64,000 nt of DNA. Source: Pseudeuparius sepicola. Lineage: Eukaryota > Arthropoda > Insecta > Coleoptera > Anthribidae. Of the stretch, positions 23,108-34,609 are shown piece after piece. Position numbers and translations under genes: made by a program. Numbering within the stretch: the stretch's first letter is position 1; the number at the start of each line of letters is the position of its first letter. The stretch covers positions 55,365,223 through 55,429,222 of the forward strand of contig OY987303.1 of NCBI GenBank assembly GCA_963920635.1. The letters are read 5' to 3'. The notes under the pieces are model-generated. The model was not told the origin of the DNA and did not search any database. It saw only the letters and a program-made list of their open reading frames with translations.

Positions 23108-23840
23108 CAGTGTGTCCACGGATTGATGTCGGAATAGGTGTAAATGACAAAAAAATTTCGAGTTCAAATTTGACCATTTGGGGTTCAGCCCTGCTTGGAT
23201 AGAAACTAATTTGTGCCATATTAGTAGTTTCGAAAAATCAAGTAGGCCTTGACAGGAACGATTTATTTATTTTCTGTGTAGGTTAAGTGCCTTTTCTGAA
23301 CAAGATATCGAAAAATGTTATTAGAAAAAGTTGCTTAGAATTCAAAATTATGTCCCTGTGCAGATTTTCAAAATAATTGGCCTACTTTGATTTTAATCCA
23401 TTTCATTTAGGTAGTTGAACTTTTATATTGCCGAACACACATTTTCAGTCAAGTTGGCATGTTTTTATTATTTTTTTTAAACTGTTCAGTGCAGTTTGGT
23501 AGTTATATCCTGTGGGTTTTAGCGTATTAATAAAAAACTGCCAGAAATGGATTAAAATCAAAGTAGGCCAATTATTTTGAAAATCTGCACAGGGACATAA
23601 TTTTGAATTCTAAGCAACTTTTTCTAATAACATTTTTCGATATCTTGTTCAGAAAAGGCACTTAACCTACACAGAAAATAAATAAATCGTTCCTGTCAAG
23701 GCCTACTTGATTTTTCGAAACTACTAATATGGCACAAATTAGTTTCTATCCAAGCAGGGCTGAACCCCAAATGGTCAAATTTGAACTCGAAATTTTTTTG
23801 TCATTTACACCTATTCCGACATCAATCCGTGGACACACAG
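23108..23840. mobile_element. Foldback MITE with CAGTGTGTCCACGG ends
   Basis: A 733-bp palindrome with TA at 23106-23107 and 23841-23842. The arms are about 300 bp or more and nearly identical (one terminal base differs: ...ACACAG instead of ...ACACTG). The unique centre lies at about 23410-23550. No coding. Single decayed arms of related elements end at 29426 and 34840. Confidence 0.9.
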
Positions 23841-23884
23841 TATGTGGATTTAATTCAGTATTATAGATTTGTTGTTGATATACA

Positions 23885-25041
23885 CAGGGCATTCAGTTTT
23901 ACTCTGCGACACTTCAACAGGTGATAGAAAACCAAAAAATAACCACACTTTCTTTTATAAACTTTATCATTTTAAAGCCTTATTAAAAAGTGACAGGGTG
24001 TTAAAGTTTTAAGAAACAGTGTGGTCTTTATTGAATATTTACCAAACTAGTTAAGATGTTTAAGTCATATTTGGTACACGTTATAACGGCATGGGTTAGC
24101 ATAAAATCTGTTAATATCAAACACCTTGAACAACCAGTGGCGTAGAAGTGGGTAATTAGTATAATAATTGTTTTTAGAAAAAAAAAGGAACCACCTTGTA
24201 TAGCAATAAAATGTATTCGATTGCTTGTGTAAATTTTAATTTTAAACAAAAATGCCCTCATGGTTTCGTGGCAAATTTGATTTTTTTTTATTATTTCGGG
24301 GTATTTCTGAAAAATTGTCTAAAAAATTTTCTCCATACGTATCACTTAAAGTGGAAATGATGTGTTTGCTACTTGAAATAAAGTAACTTTTTCCAATAAA
24401 CTTACCTATTTAAGGCTATACTTTTGAAGATACAGGGTCTAATACAGGAAGATACAATTAATGTTACGCTCTGTATCTTGAAAAGAAAAACCTTGAATGG
24501 GTAAGTTTATTAGGAAAAGTTACTGTATTTAAAGTAAGAAACGCATTTTTTCTGCTTTGAGTGTTACTTATGGAGCGAAGTTTTAAGTTAATTTTTCAGA
24601 AGTACCCCGAAATAATACGAAAAAATCAAATTTGCTTTGAAACCATGACACATATGAAAAAATGCTAAGAGAACGTTTTTGTTTACAATTAAAATTTACA
24701 TAAGAAATTGAATACATTTTATTGCTATACAAGGGGGTTCATTTTTTTCTAAAAACAATTATTATACTAATTACCCACTTCTACGCCACTGGTTGTTCAA
24801 GGTGTTCGATATTAACAGGTTTTATGCTCACCCATGCCGTTATAACGTGTACCAAATATGACTTAAATATCTCAACTAGTTTGGTAAATATTCGATAAAT
24901 TACACATATTTCTTACAACTTAAACACCCTGTAACTTTTTTATAAGGCCTTAAAATGATATAATTTGTACGAGAAAGTGCGGTTATTTTTTGGTTTTCTA
25001 TCACCTGTTGAAGTGTCGCAGAATGAAACTGAATCACCTTA
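23885..25041. mobile_element. Foldback element with CAGGG(C/T)GATTCAGTTT-type ends
   Basis: The arms are about 500 bp in inverted orientation around a short centre at about 24380-24560. The left terminus is CAGGGCATTCAG; the right terminus is degraded to CTTATATAGG. Internal landmarks in both arms are TTCAACAGGTGATAGAAAAC and CCAGTGGCGTAGAAGTGGG. No intact coding frame. Confidence 0.8.
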
Positions 25042-25498
25042 TATAGGGTGTTATAAAAAAAAACTACGTAGGCATGTATTGTGTGCCTCCTTTTGACACT
25101 AATAGAGTGAACTATTACACGTTTACAGGTGTCCTAGGAGAGTTCTTTTTATGTTTTGGGGATCATTGACATACAACGGAAAGCTAAAGCTTCAACCGAT
25201 TACTAAGATCTGACCAAGACTGTTCGGAGCAGTTCCGAGCCGCCCCTCTAGGAAAATCATAGAGGGCCCGCGCGAATCGCGAGCAAACAGTGTTCCCTGT
25301 GATTTCGCGACCGCGCAGAACGGAACATACCGTGGGACCGCGTAGTTGCGTAATTATCCTCAATTACAAATGCGTAATATTCGAAAACGATTCGCATTCA
25401 CGCTGCGGGCCCATCACGAAGCCGAGTTCTAATCTATGTGGTCTTATTCCGCCCCGTTTTTCATCGACCTTTGATCGGGCACAAATTCGATTACAGTT
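25042..25498. other. Single-copy stretch
   Basis: It is GC-richer around 25210-25330. Short frames occur on both strands (63-76 residues) with no domain seen. The left edge starts TATATAGGGTG, a possible remnant of another element end. Confidence 0.4.
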
Positions 25499-26226
25499 AG
25501 AGGAAAGTACCCTAATATGAGACAGTTCCCAATATGAGACACCACGACACCACACTAATTCCTAAAGTAAGAGTCACCCACCATCTAACTCATAGAGATC
25601 ATATATAGGTACAGGTAGAGTGCTGGACGATGTTTTTTATACATAGGATGTGCGGAAAATCTTTAAAGTAGTAAAAAATAGTAATAAACGGGCCCAGTGG
25701 ACATGCGCATTTGCAATTTGAGGTAGTGTTTTGTGAAACTTGACACTCTTTGACAGCCATTTCACAGCAACAATCTTTGTATAAGCTAACGTTGTTTGCA
25801 TCATATAGACGCTTTGTGGCATAATTTTTTTCGATTTTCAGCTAATTATTAATAGTTTCTGCGCGTTTTGGTTGTTTGAGTGTTTTATCTAATTAAGTGA
25901 TGATCTCGAATATGTTCTGCTCATTTTGTGTTTAAAAACGAAACGAGTCAAGTACCAACTCTTCTATTAAAACCACCTAAACCATCATTTAAGTAAGTAT
26001 ATTAACATGATTGTGGTGTAAGAAACTATTAGTAGCTTATTTGTTTTAGTGTTAAAGTTATAAAGGTAGATGAAAACAAGCCAAGTTCTAGCATCCGTGA
26101 AGTAAATTCTACTAGTTTGGACAAAACTAGTTTTACAAGTATAAACGAACCTAGTTGTAGTTATCGAAGTCTTGACCAGTCCACGTTGAGGTGAGCTTAA
26201 TTTGTTATCAATATACAAGTTTGTAG

Positions 26227-27519
26227 GCAAGGCCGCGCCAACACTCGGTGGCGCCTGTGTGTAAAAATTTCCGTGGCGCCCATAAAAATTTAGTTTTCAA
26301 AAAAAGATTTGTTTTAGTTTTGTTAAATAAAAAAGTAGATAAATAGAAACAAACAAAACATTATTAAGTATAAAGTAATCCAGTAAATATACCTACTTTG
26401 TATACAGTGTGACCCAATTTGATACTGGTCACCTCAGAAATATATGAAGGGCAAGGAAAACAAATGGTCACTATTTTTTTATTGGTAGTACCTAGGGAGA
26501 GTATCTCATAGGTGGTGGTATTTGGATAGGGTAATTATTTCATGGCTTGCTATGATTTTTTAAAATAGCAAATTTTCAAGAGACCCCATTAGGGATTTTT
26601 TTACGACAAAATGTTATTAAGGAAACTTGTTCAGAATGAGAAACTGAGTAGATTCGCAAAATTTTAAATGGCTAGGCCTACCTACTTTGATTTTTAGACT
26701 TTTTTCTTAGAAAAGTGTCCTTCCTGGAGCTTTCACGTCAAAATTTTATTTTTTCACGATGATCAAGTTTACTTAATAATATTTTGACGTGAAAGCTCCA
26801 GAAAGGACACATTTCTAGGAAAAAAGTGGGAGAAAAAGCTAAAAATTAAAGTAGGCCTAGACTTTTGAAATTTTGCAATTATTCTACTCAGTTTTTCATT
26901 CTGAACAAGTTTTCTTAATAACATTTTGTCGTAAAAAATGCCTAATAGGGTTTCTTGAAAATTAGCTATTTTGAAAAATCATAGCAGTCCTTGAAATAAT
27001 TACCACATCCAAATACCTACTCTCCCTTGGGACTACCAATAAAAAATGGAGACCATTTGTTTTCCTTGTCCTTCATATAGTTCTGAAGTGTCCAGTATCA
27101 AATGGGGACACACTGTATAACATAAAAAAACATAAAATATAATAGGAAACAAATAATTATAAACTTAAAAAATCTCTTTGGCTCAAAAAAAAATCAAATA
27201 GGTACTGTGTGCAAGGTGCAAGGTCTAACTATCAATAAAAATAAATAATATTTTTTTCTGTTCGGTATTTACCTAATACCTAATGTCACAAAATAAAATA
27301 ATAATTAATATCTACATACATATAAAAGATATAAAAAAATCTTTCGAATACTATTAAAAGTCAACAATACATTTCAGTAAGCAATTTTGAAAAAAATCCA
27401 CTTTTCGTGCTTTCAAGTCAGCCTTATGGCGCCCATCGAATTTTGGCGTTTTTTGGCGCCCCTTCGCACCTGGCGCCTGTGTGCGCCGCACACATTGCAC
27501 ACGTGGACGGCGCGGCGCT
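26227..27519. mobile_element. hAT-type non-autonomous element with 8-bp duplication
   Basis: GTTTGTAG occurs immediately outside both ends (26219-26226 and 27520-27527), as expected for hAT transposition. The ends are imperfect inverted repeats around GGCCGCGCC / GGCGCGGCGC. GC-rich subterminal sequence with GGCGCCTGTGTG appears on both sides. The interior is AT-rich, lacks a transposase, and includes a 711-bp MITE. Confidence 0.75.
26405..27115. mobile_element. Foldback MITE sharing mariner ends, copy 1
   Basis: 711 bp, flanked by TA (26403-26404 and 27116-27117). The left end CAGTGTGACCCA is identical over 12 bases to the intact mariner at 7669. The arms are about 330 bp and inverted. The second copy is 51332-55645, minus its insertion. 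Non-coding. Confidence 0.9.
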
Positions 27520-27805
27520 GTTTGTAGGGAGATAATAATTCAGAAAAACAACCACTGTTTTGAATTGCGCGGTCTGAAGGTCTAATGCGCATGTTCCATA
27601 GGCCCATGCGCAAATCCACAATTTGCCATAACAAGGGACTTGTTCAGCACTCTACCTATATAAATATGATCTCTGTGATCTGGCTCAAATAATCACTAAT
27701 GGTATGAGTCTCCACATGTAGTGCGGTGTCTAGCTCGTCTAAATTTTTAGGTTAAGAACGGCATTGTTTACTTCAACCGTACGTGCACAAACTTTTAAAG
27801 TAACA

Positions 27806-28518
27806 TGACAAGTTCCTATAGAAAAAATTCCCAGAGGGCCCCCCTACGGAGATATAAGGTGTTGAAATTATTTTTGTGAAATTGAATTATGGCTATATCT
27901 CTCAAAATTACCATCCTACTGAACTGAAATTTGGCAATGTTGTGCTTTTGGGGATGGAGAATAAGTTGAGTTCAAATTCTGTCAAATTCAATCTTTTCCA
28001 TTTTGAAAGCTAATAATTTTTGGTACGTTGTTCATAAGGATTTTCTTCTCAGTTTAAATTCTACAGCCGATCTGTAACATTTGAAAGTGGTAGGTAAAGA
28101 TTTTATGTTTCTAATGTTGAAGTTAACAGGTGTTTTGAGGCACGTTTTATCGTTTTATCGTTATGAAACAAGAGTACATTTATTTTAAAATGAAAAGGTG
28201 CTCTAAAATGATGGACCTGCAAGACCAAAAACATAATCTCAAAAAAGTTACGAATAAAAGCACGATCAAAAAACATCACAAGTGGCGCCCTCTGCGTAAA
28301 AATTGATACCTTCGGCTTATTCTCCATCCCTAAAAACACAACAATGCCAAATTTTAGTTCAGTGGCTTGATTACTTTGGGAGATATATCCATAATTTAAT
28401 TTCAAAACAAGAACTTCAACACCCTGTATCTCCGTAGGGGGGCCCTCTGGGATTTTTTTATAGGAACTTGTCCCCTGTATAAATCCGGGAGATTGCCCAC
28501 ATATTCTGGGACACCCTG
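27806..28518. mobile_element. Palindromic element ending ACACCCTG|TA
   Basis: The arms match around ACAAGTTCCTATAGAAAAAA, CCCAGAGGGCCCCCCTACGG and the inverse at 28425-28475. The right side extends to ACACCCTG|TA (28519-28520); the left terminus is truncated. The insertion replaced or deleted about 100 bp relative to the copy at 33064-34033. The 141-residue minus-strand frame crossing it is repeat-derived. Confidence 0.7.
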
Positions 28519-29116
28519 TATAACGCATTTAATAACATTTGGTAACGATGGCAAAATTTTTTATGATATATCGGATTCCTAATATGAGATATCTCATATA
28601 AGGAGACTCGCTTCATCCAATTTAGATTGCTAATAATCTGAATAGTGTCAAGTGTTATATATTTAAAGAGTTGTATACTGTGTTAAGTTGATATTCATTT
28701 AATGTTTTTGAAATAAAAATTATTTTGTGATAAGTAGTATTTTTGTTAAACCTTAATATGAGACAGTCTCATATTAGGAACCTGTTAAGTGTGTCAGTGT
28801 TATGTAACTAAATTGTTGTAAACTAGGTTAATTTGATATTATTTTAAAGTTTTTGAAATAAAAATTATTTTGTGGCAAGTAGAGTTTCTGTTAAACCTGG
28901 ATATGAGACTGTCTCATATTAAAAATTGAAGATTTGACTTTTTTTCATAGTTCTCATTTACGCAACAACTCTTAATATTTGGCAATCCTACATAAACTGC
29001 AGTGAAGATAGAGACTATATTAAACGTATTCGACGTAAGTTTGCACATTATAATATATTATAGGACAAAATACAAAACAAAATGTAATGTGGTCTCATAT
29101 TAGGGTACTTTCCTCT

Positions 29117-29426
29117 ATGTTTTGTGTGCTTTTTAATTTTTTAGCAGAAAAAATAAAAGTAAACCTAGGCTTTTAAAATTTTTCACACCCATATAGTTTT
29201 TCATTATGAACAAGTTTTCTTAATAACATTTTGACGTAAAACGTACAAAAAGATCACTTTACTGATGTGGAAAATGAGTTTCTTGATAATTTCCAAAGCA
29301 AATTAAGATTGTCACAAATTAGTTTTAAACCAAGCAGTGCTGGTCCCCAGAAGATCAAATTTCAACTCGATTTTTTTTGTTATTTACACCTTATGTGAAC
29401 TCAATCCGGAGTTCGGGGACACACTG
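29117..29426. repeat. Single right arm of a TA MITE
   Basis: It ends GGGGACACACTG|TA and is related to the arm at 34610-34840 and to 23108-23840. It lacks the left arm. It abuts the outer element on its left and the SINE remnant on its right. Confidence 0.7.
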
Positions 29427-29430
29427 TATA

Positions 29431-29470
29431 GCAGTCCGGGGTTCGAATCCTGGTTAGAGTGCATTTTTGC
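29431..29470 (+). repeat. tRNA-derived SINE remnant (B box)
   Basis: GGGGTTCGAATCCTGG is a Pol III B box in a T-arm context, followed by AGTGCATTTTTGCATTG. The D-arm half is missing, apparently cut off by the MITE arm that ends 4 bases upstream. It shares the AGTGCATTTTT tail with the SINE at 39738-41035. Confidence 0.7.
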
Positions 29471-29881
29471 ATTGCAGGTATATCTAAGTATGAGTTTCAT
29501 GATTAGCAAAATGTAAAAATGTTTCTTCAATTTATTCTGTCGAAATTTAAAACGATGGACTGCATTTTCAGGAACTTTCACCTGAACAATACTAAATTCT
29601 CTCTTAAAATTGCAGCAACCTTGACCTGTTGCGTCAGCTTGTATTATCTCTTCGGCAGATTTCGCTTCATATTGTGGATTTTCGGAGCAGATGTTCGTAA
29701 GTTAATTCGCCATTTATCTAATAGTGGTGTGGGGTTTATGGTCGTTAATGACGTAATTCCTCCAAATTACTGGTTTATATCTCGCTAAATAAATGCGTTT
29801 AAATAATACCGCATCTGGTATAGGGCATAAAAATAGATTATGAAATATTTCCAGTAGCTTTGATTCATCAAGACATAATAG
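29471..29881. other. Stretch without a recognised gene
   Basis: An 89-residue plus-strand frame at 29519-29788 has a hydrophobic stretch but no recognised family. I leave it uncalled. Confidence 0.4.
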
Positions 29882-30762
29882 AGTCAAATTATTTTAAGAA
29901 GTCCTTACTGGGACTGTCAATTGGTAATGTCGCTATCCTAAGGCATCAATGCAGAAAAAAATGCAACCGGGTCATAAGTAATACAAATTATTATTATTGA
30001 ATTAAGAACGTATTGCTTTTTTTTGCTGATGTCAGTGATTATTAAAGAATGTATGTTAGTTTAAGCATTGGATCTAGCGATTTTTTGGAATATATATATT
30101 TTATGTAATTCCAGGGCTAAATTTATATCAGCTTGCTGTTTTTAGTCCTTTTTGCAGTTTGTTACTATTATTACTCATGCTATTAATAATTTGAAGTATT
30201 TCTCTCCGCAAATAAATAAATTATTATTATTATTATTATCCTAAGTTGGCATCAATGCAGAAAAAAATGCAACCGGGTTATAAGTCCAGGTCAGTAACGA
30301 GCCCATTTGCACAATGAATAACTACTAATAACACGAACAAGAACAACACAGATAACGGTAAAACTCACGAAACGTACAAAACCCGCGAATATTTTCACTG
30401 CCCAAAGTTTGAACCTTTTTGAACGATCCGGAAAACCTTCACTGTCACTTTCGAAACACCGAAATAAAATTTGCCCGAGTACGCACCGTAGACGCAGCCG
30501 CAAATAGCTGATTTTACCAAAATACCAAAATGAAAGTGTTTCCATGACGTTTGAAATTATTATTAAAATGAGTTGTAGTCATAGTTATTTTTATTTGTAG
30601 CGGTATAATCGTGATTGCAAAAGGGTTCTTATTTTATTATGTTCTTTTTTCGTATCACTTGCGTAACCTTTCACATAATAAATATATGAGTGACGTCATT
30701 TACTGGTTGCGACGCATATACCAATGTTATACCCATGGTTAACAGAAAATTCCTAGGGATTT
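29882..30762 (+). repeat. Dispersed repeat Z, copy 1, interrupted
   Basis: About 95% similar by eye to the uninterrupted copy at 61029-61607, from AGTCAAATTATTTTAAG to AATTCCTAGGGATT. It includes an 84-residue minus-strand frame (30291-30545) that is disturbed in the other copy and resembles no known protein. The copy is broken by an insertion at 29980-30238. Confidence 0.8.
29980..30238 (+). mobile_element. 5'-truncated LINE 3' end with (ATT)n tail
   Basis: 259 bp ending GCAAATAAATAAATTATTAT with further ATT repeats. It contains AATAAA and no coding. A stretch of about 44 bp of the host repeat (TCCTAAGGCATCAATGCAG... to ...ATAAGT) occurs on both sides (29936-29979 and 30239-30285, with a 3-bp indel), as a target-site duplication would. 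The empty site is intact at about 61082-61125. The LINE clade is unknown. Confidence 0.75.
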
Positions 30763-30800
30763 TGTGGAGAATGTAATCTGACAAAATCGGGACATCTTAC

Positions 30801-31230
30801 TAGTGATGGGCAGAATCGATTATTTTTGAGAATCGAGTACTTAGCATACGACTACTTTTAAGAATCGAATAAGTATCGATACAAGTACTCAAACTTTTTT
30901 AGAAGAAGAGGAAAAATTAAACCTACAATATATGCGTGTGTCGTGACCTAACCTAACTTTTGTGTTTTCTTACTTTTTCTAAGTTTTGTCTTTGGCGTCC
31001 ACGAGAGTATATTGTGCCGAGAACCAGAGAGTCGAGTACATGAAGACTAAACACTGGCAAACACCATAAAATAAATTCTAATAACGCTGAACCTCTATGC
31101 TTTGTGTTTTCGATACTGTATTCGTTGTTCAATAGCAATACTGAGTACTCGTACACCAGTACTCGAATACTACGAGTACTTTAAAGAATCGAGTACTATC
31201 GTTACTTTTACTCGATTCTGCCCATCACTA
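30801..31230. mobile_element. hAT MITE with TAGTGATGGGCAGAATCGA ends
   Basis: A 430-bp element with 19-bp perfect inverted ends. It is flanked by CATCTTAC (30793-30800) and CTTCTTAC (31231-31238), an 8-bp duplication with one change, as in hAT elements. Subterminal repeats of GAATCGAGTACT and complements are likely transposase-binding sites. The 67-residue frame inside is incidental. Confidence 0.88.
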
Positions 31231-31238
31231 CTTCTTAC

Positions 31239-31753
31239 AGTAATCGGGGTATACTGTCTTGAAACATCTTAGACAGAGAAAACAATCTTATTTTTCATGA
31301 AATCTAAGAATAAAAACTACTGTGGTTTTTTCAGCTAGAGAACGTATTTCTTGATGTGCCTACCGTCACGTATGTGTAGGGGTGGCAAAAACGGCGTAAG
31401 TGTCAAACGAAAGTGATAAATGAATACCAGGGTACACCGGTAGCCCAAGATTACCGCGTCATTACGGAGGCACAACGGACCGAGAGAAAATTGACGTAAT
31501 TTTCACGTTAGTCGCGTCTTCTGACGACCAACTTCATTTATCATCAACCGAAAAACTCGTCGGGATCGTTTTCTAATTAAAATCAACAACGAGAACGGTC
31601 TAAAAGTGTATACCGTCTATGGGATCATTTTGAATCACTTCGGATCACTTACGAGCACATCTCATCTTCAAAGTCACAGTTCTGTCAAGTGTCAAAACAT
31701 TGTTTATCGAATACGTCGTTGAAAATTTCGCACGGTATCGTATCATCCACCAT
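31239..31753. other. Single-copy stretch
   Basis: No gene or repeat was recognised. Base composition is moderately balanced around 31370-31560. Confidence 0.4.
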
Positions 31754-32624
31754 TTTATGTTTTATTTTGAAATTTAATTTTGGGGTTATCTTTTGCTTGA
31801 AAAAAGATGAAAAATGACCTACTCAAACGTGGTCATGTAACTTTCGTTATCTGTGAAAAATGACATTTAAAAAAATATGTCGTCAAAATTGGGTTTATTT
31901 GTTAAAATATCAAAAAGTTTTACTTGAAAAAGTTGTTTCCTTTTCAATTTTACCTACTTGCGCCAAATTTGAACGTTCTAATAAAAGATTTAGATTTTTG
32001 CCAATTTTTAATATTTATGAAATTTCTGAAAATTTTAGAAACTTGCCGATAAGAATAGGTATTTTTCATTTTTTTATTAACTTACATTAATTTTATTATT
32101 AACTTAAATTAATTTTATTATTTTATTTTATTTTTATTTTTTTATTAACGCTTTAAAATTCTGTTATGTTTGCTGTAAAGTTGATGTACCGTCTAGAATT
32201 TAGGGTATAAATTTAGTTACATTCCGTTTTCCAGTTCTAAATTGATGCCAAAATAATAATAAATTAAATTATCGTCAAACTATTTTACTCTTTAAAATTT
32301 TCAGAAATTTCATAAATATTAAAAATGGGCAAAAAACTAAATCTTTTATTAGAGCGTTAAAATGTGGTACACTTACCTACGTAGAATTGAAAAAGAAACA
32401 ACTTTTTCAAGAAATACTTTTTGATATTTTAACAAATAAACCCATTTTTGGCGATATATTTTATTAAATGTAGTTTTTGACAGACAACGAAAGTCACATA
32501 ACTACGTTTGAGCGGGTCATTTTTCATCTTTTTTCAAGCAAAAGGTAACCCCAAAATTAAATTTCAAAATAAAACATTAATTAAAAATTTCCCCCCTATG
32601 CTGCGAACTTTTTGGAGGACACTG
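31754..32624. mobile_element. Foldback element
   Basis: Inverted arms of about 280-300 bp, with TTTTGGGGTTATCTTTTGCT on the left and AGCAAAAGGTAACCCCAAAA on the right, enclose an AT-rich centre with a triplicated ATTAACTTA.. stretch. The right end continues to GGAGGACACTG|TA (32625-32626); the left terminus is missing about 45 bp. Non-coding. Confidence 0.8.
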
Positions 32625-32626
32625 TA

Positions 32627-33063
32627 TACGAGAATTTCTCGGTTATGAGCGGCTTTAGCGGTTTACACATTCCTCATTGTCTCGGATATTGAGCGAAATC
32701 GTTGCACCATACCACCTACGCCTACTACGACTTTCACTTTGGTCACAGCTGCTACGTCGGTAACGAAAAAAGACCATATCTGCACTTGGGTAGGTCAGTG
32801 CAAACCAGAATTAATACCCGCACTAGGTGGCTAACAATGATAGGCTCATACGGGGTTATCAGCGATTTACAATAAAATGTGTCCCAGAAATAAGAACCTA
32901 CATTTTAACCACGTGTCTAAAATAACTCAAGCCACAACTTTTTCCAAATATTTATTTTTGGAAACGTCTTAGTTTTCAAGGTAAATATTTTTAATATTTT
33001 TTTGTTACTCCCCAATAAGTATAATAATAACAATGCAATTTTAAAATATGTAGTACCTACTAT
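32627..33063. other. Stretch without a recognised gene
   Basis: Nothing recognised apart from a short CGAAATCG/ACGAC-rich portion. No partner in the window. Confidence 0.4.
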
Positions 33064-34033
33064 AGAGGAAAGTACCCTAATAATGAGACCACATTACATT
33101 TTGTTCTGTATTCTGTCCTATAATATATTATAATGGGCAAACTTACGAGGAATACATTTAAAATGGCCAATATGTTTATTGCAGTTTATGTAGGATTTCC
33201 AAATATTAACAGTTGTTGCGTAAATGAGAATTATGAAAAAAAAAGTAAAATCTTCAATTTTAAAATTGGGTGCCTAATATGAGACCACCCCATATCCAGG
33301 TTTAACAGAAACACTACTTGCCACAAAATAATTTTTATTTCAAAAACTTTAAAAGAATATCAAATTAATCTAGTATTCAACAATTTAGTTACATAACATA
33401 TAACACTTGACACACTTAACAGATTCCTAATATGAGAGTCTCATATTAAGGTTTAACAAAAATACTACTTACCATAAAATAATGTTTATTTCAAAAACAT
33501 TAAATAAATATCAACTTAACACTGTATACAACACTTTAATTATATAACACTAGACATTCTATTCAAATTATTAGTAATCTAAATCGGAAGAAGCGAGTCT
33601 CCTTATATGATATATCTCATATTAGGAACACTGGGGTGTCTCATATTAGGAATCCGATGTACATATCATAGAATTGTTTGCCATCGTTAACAAATGTTAT
33701 TAAATGCGATATATAACTACTCTAATTATAAAATAACTTTTATTCGATACAACAAGCTACAAAAATATATTAAACTCTTACCACGTTATTCAGAATTACA
33801 CAGTAATCGAAGCTCTTTAAAAGTTTGTGCATGTACGGTTGAAGTAAACAATGGCGTTCTTAACCTAAAAATTTAGATGAGCTAGACTCTGAGGCTAGAC
33901 TACTGCACTACATGTGGAGACTTATGCCATTAGTGATTATTTGAGACATTGCCAGATAGTTGGAGACTCTTACTTTAGGATTTAGTGTGGTTTCTCATAT
34001 CGGGAACTGTCTCATATTAGGGTACTGTCCTCT
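33064..34033 (-). mobile_element. Unclassified element with AGAGGAAAGTACCC ends, copy 2
   Basis: A 970-bp uninterrupted copy of the element at 25499-29116, in opposite orientation. It starts AGAGGAAAGTACCCTAATAA and ends GGGTACTGTCCTCT. At least seven TAATATGAGAC-like motifs are scattered along it (for example near 33078, 33275, 33427, 33610, 33635, 33993 and 34007). It has no coding frame of note. It serves as the empty-site reference for the nest at 25.5-29.1 kb. Confidence 0.82.
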
Positions 34034-34609
34034 GTTAGGAAAAAATGCCGTACCGCAATGCAAAATTTCCCATAAAAAAAACCTTAAGAAAGCCCTGCTT
34101 CATGGACGTTTATGAAAAGAGCCGCGGGCGACGATCGAAGCAGTACCTTAATGCTCAATAAATCAAGATGTGTCGTATGCATATCGGAGTTGCCAGTTTA
34201 TGCATAAAACAATCTTGATCATAACCACAATTTTAAGTTGCTGCGCTGCGTCCTTTTCGTCTCGGACACGTTCGGCATTCTCGTTGTTTTTTTTTAGAAC
34301 TGGAGGCTAAAACTCGGATAATGCCACTTAAGTATGAAACATATTTTTGATGCGAAAAACGAAGAATATTCTGCTGTAAATTGTCGGTAAGTTGGGACGA
34401 AATAAGTCTAGAACTCTGCAGCAGGCCAGTAAAAACGGAATCCCTATGTTTCAAACATAATCGTTTGATAGCTATACAGGGAGATTCAGTCATGATATAA
34501 AAAAATTTAACCGCAAGTGGAAAAAATATAGCTTAATACGAATCTGAAATATAAAAAAATTTTAAAGTCATTTGCTAAATGTAAAACTGGATATATGCTA
34601 AACGCACAA
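34034..34609. other. Stretch with a short transposon-end fragment
   Basis: CAGGGAGATTCAGTCATGAT near 34478 matches the left end of the element at 58225-58539. The rest is unassigned. Confidence 0.45.

Larger units (their letters stand above)
25591..27676. mobile_element. Insertion with AGGTAGAGTGCTG inverted ends
   Basis: The left side AGAGATCATATATAGGTACA followed by GGTAGAGTGCTG is mirrored at the right by CAGCACTCTACCTATATAAA followed by TATGATCTCT. The empty site is visible in the copy at 33064-34033 near 33955, so this is an insertion into the surrounding element. The interior has no recognised gene and carries a further insertion (26227-27519). Boundaries are good to about 10 bp. Confidence 0.65.
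25499..29116 (+). mobile_element. Unclassified element with AGAGGAAAGTACCC ends, copy 1 (host of a nest)
   Basis: The ends read AGAGGAAAGTACCCTAATAT and its inverse (29097-29116). Compared with the 970-bp copy at 33064-34033 in the opposite orientation, this copy carries two insertions: about 25591-27676 and 27806-28518. Motifs of the form TAATATGAGAC, in both orientations, recur through the element. No transposase was recognised. Confidence 0.8.

Noticed and set aside
28103..28528. 141-residue minus-strand frame
   Set aside because: It covers a palindromic transposon; similar broken frames occur in its relatives at 5 kb and 46 kb.
29519..29788. 89-residue plus-strand frame with a possible membrane segment
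   Set aside because: No family, no splice or promoter context, and composition typical of chance frames here.
34233..34493. 86-residue minus-strand frame near a cysteine-rich end
   Set aside because: No domain match; overlaps a transposon-end fragment.
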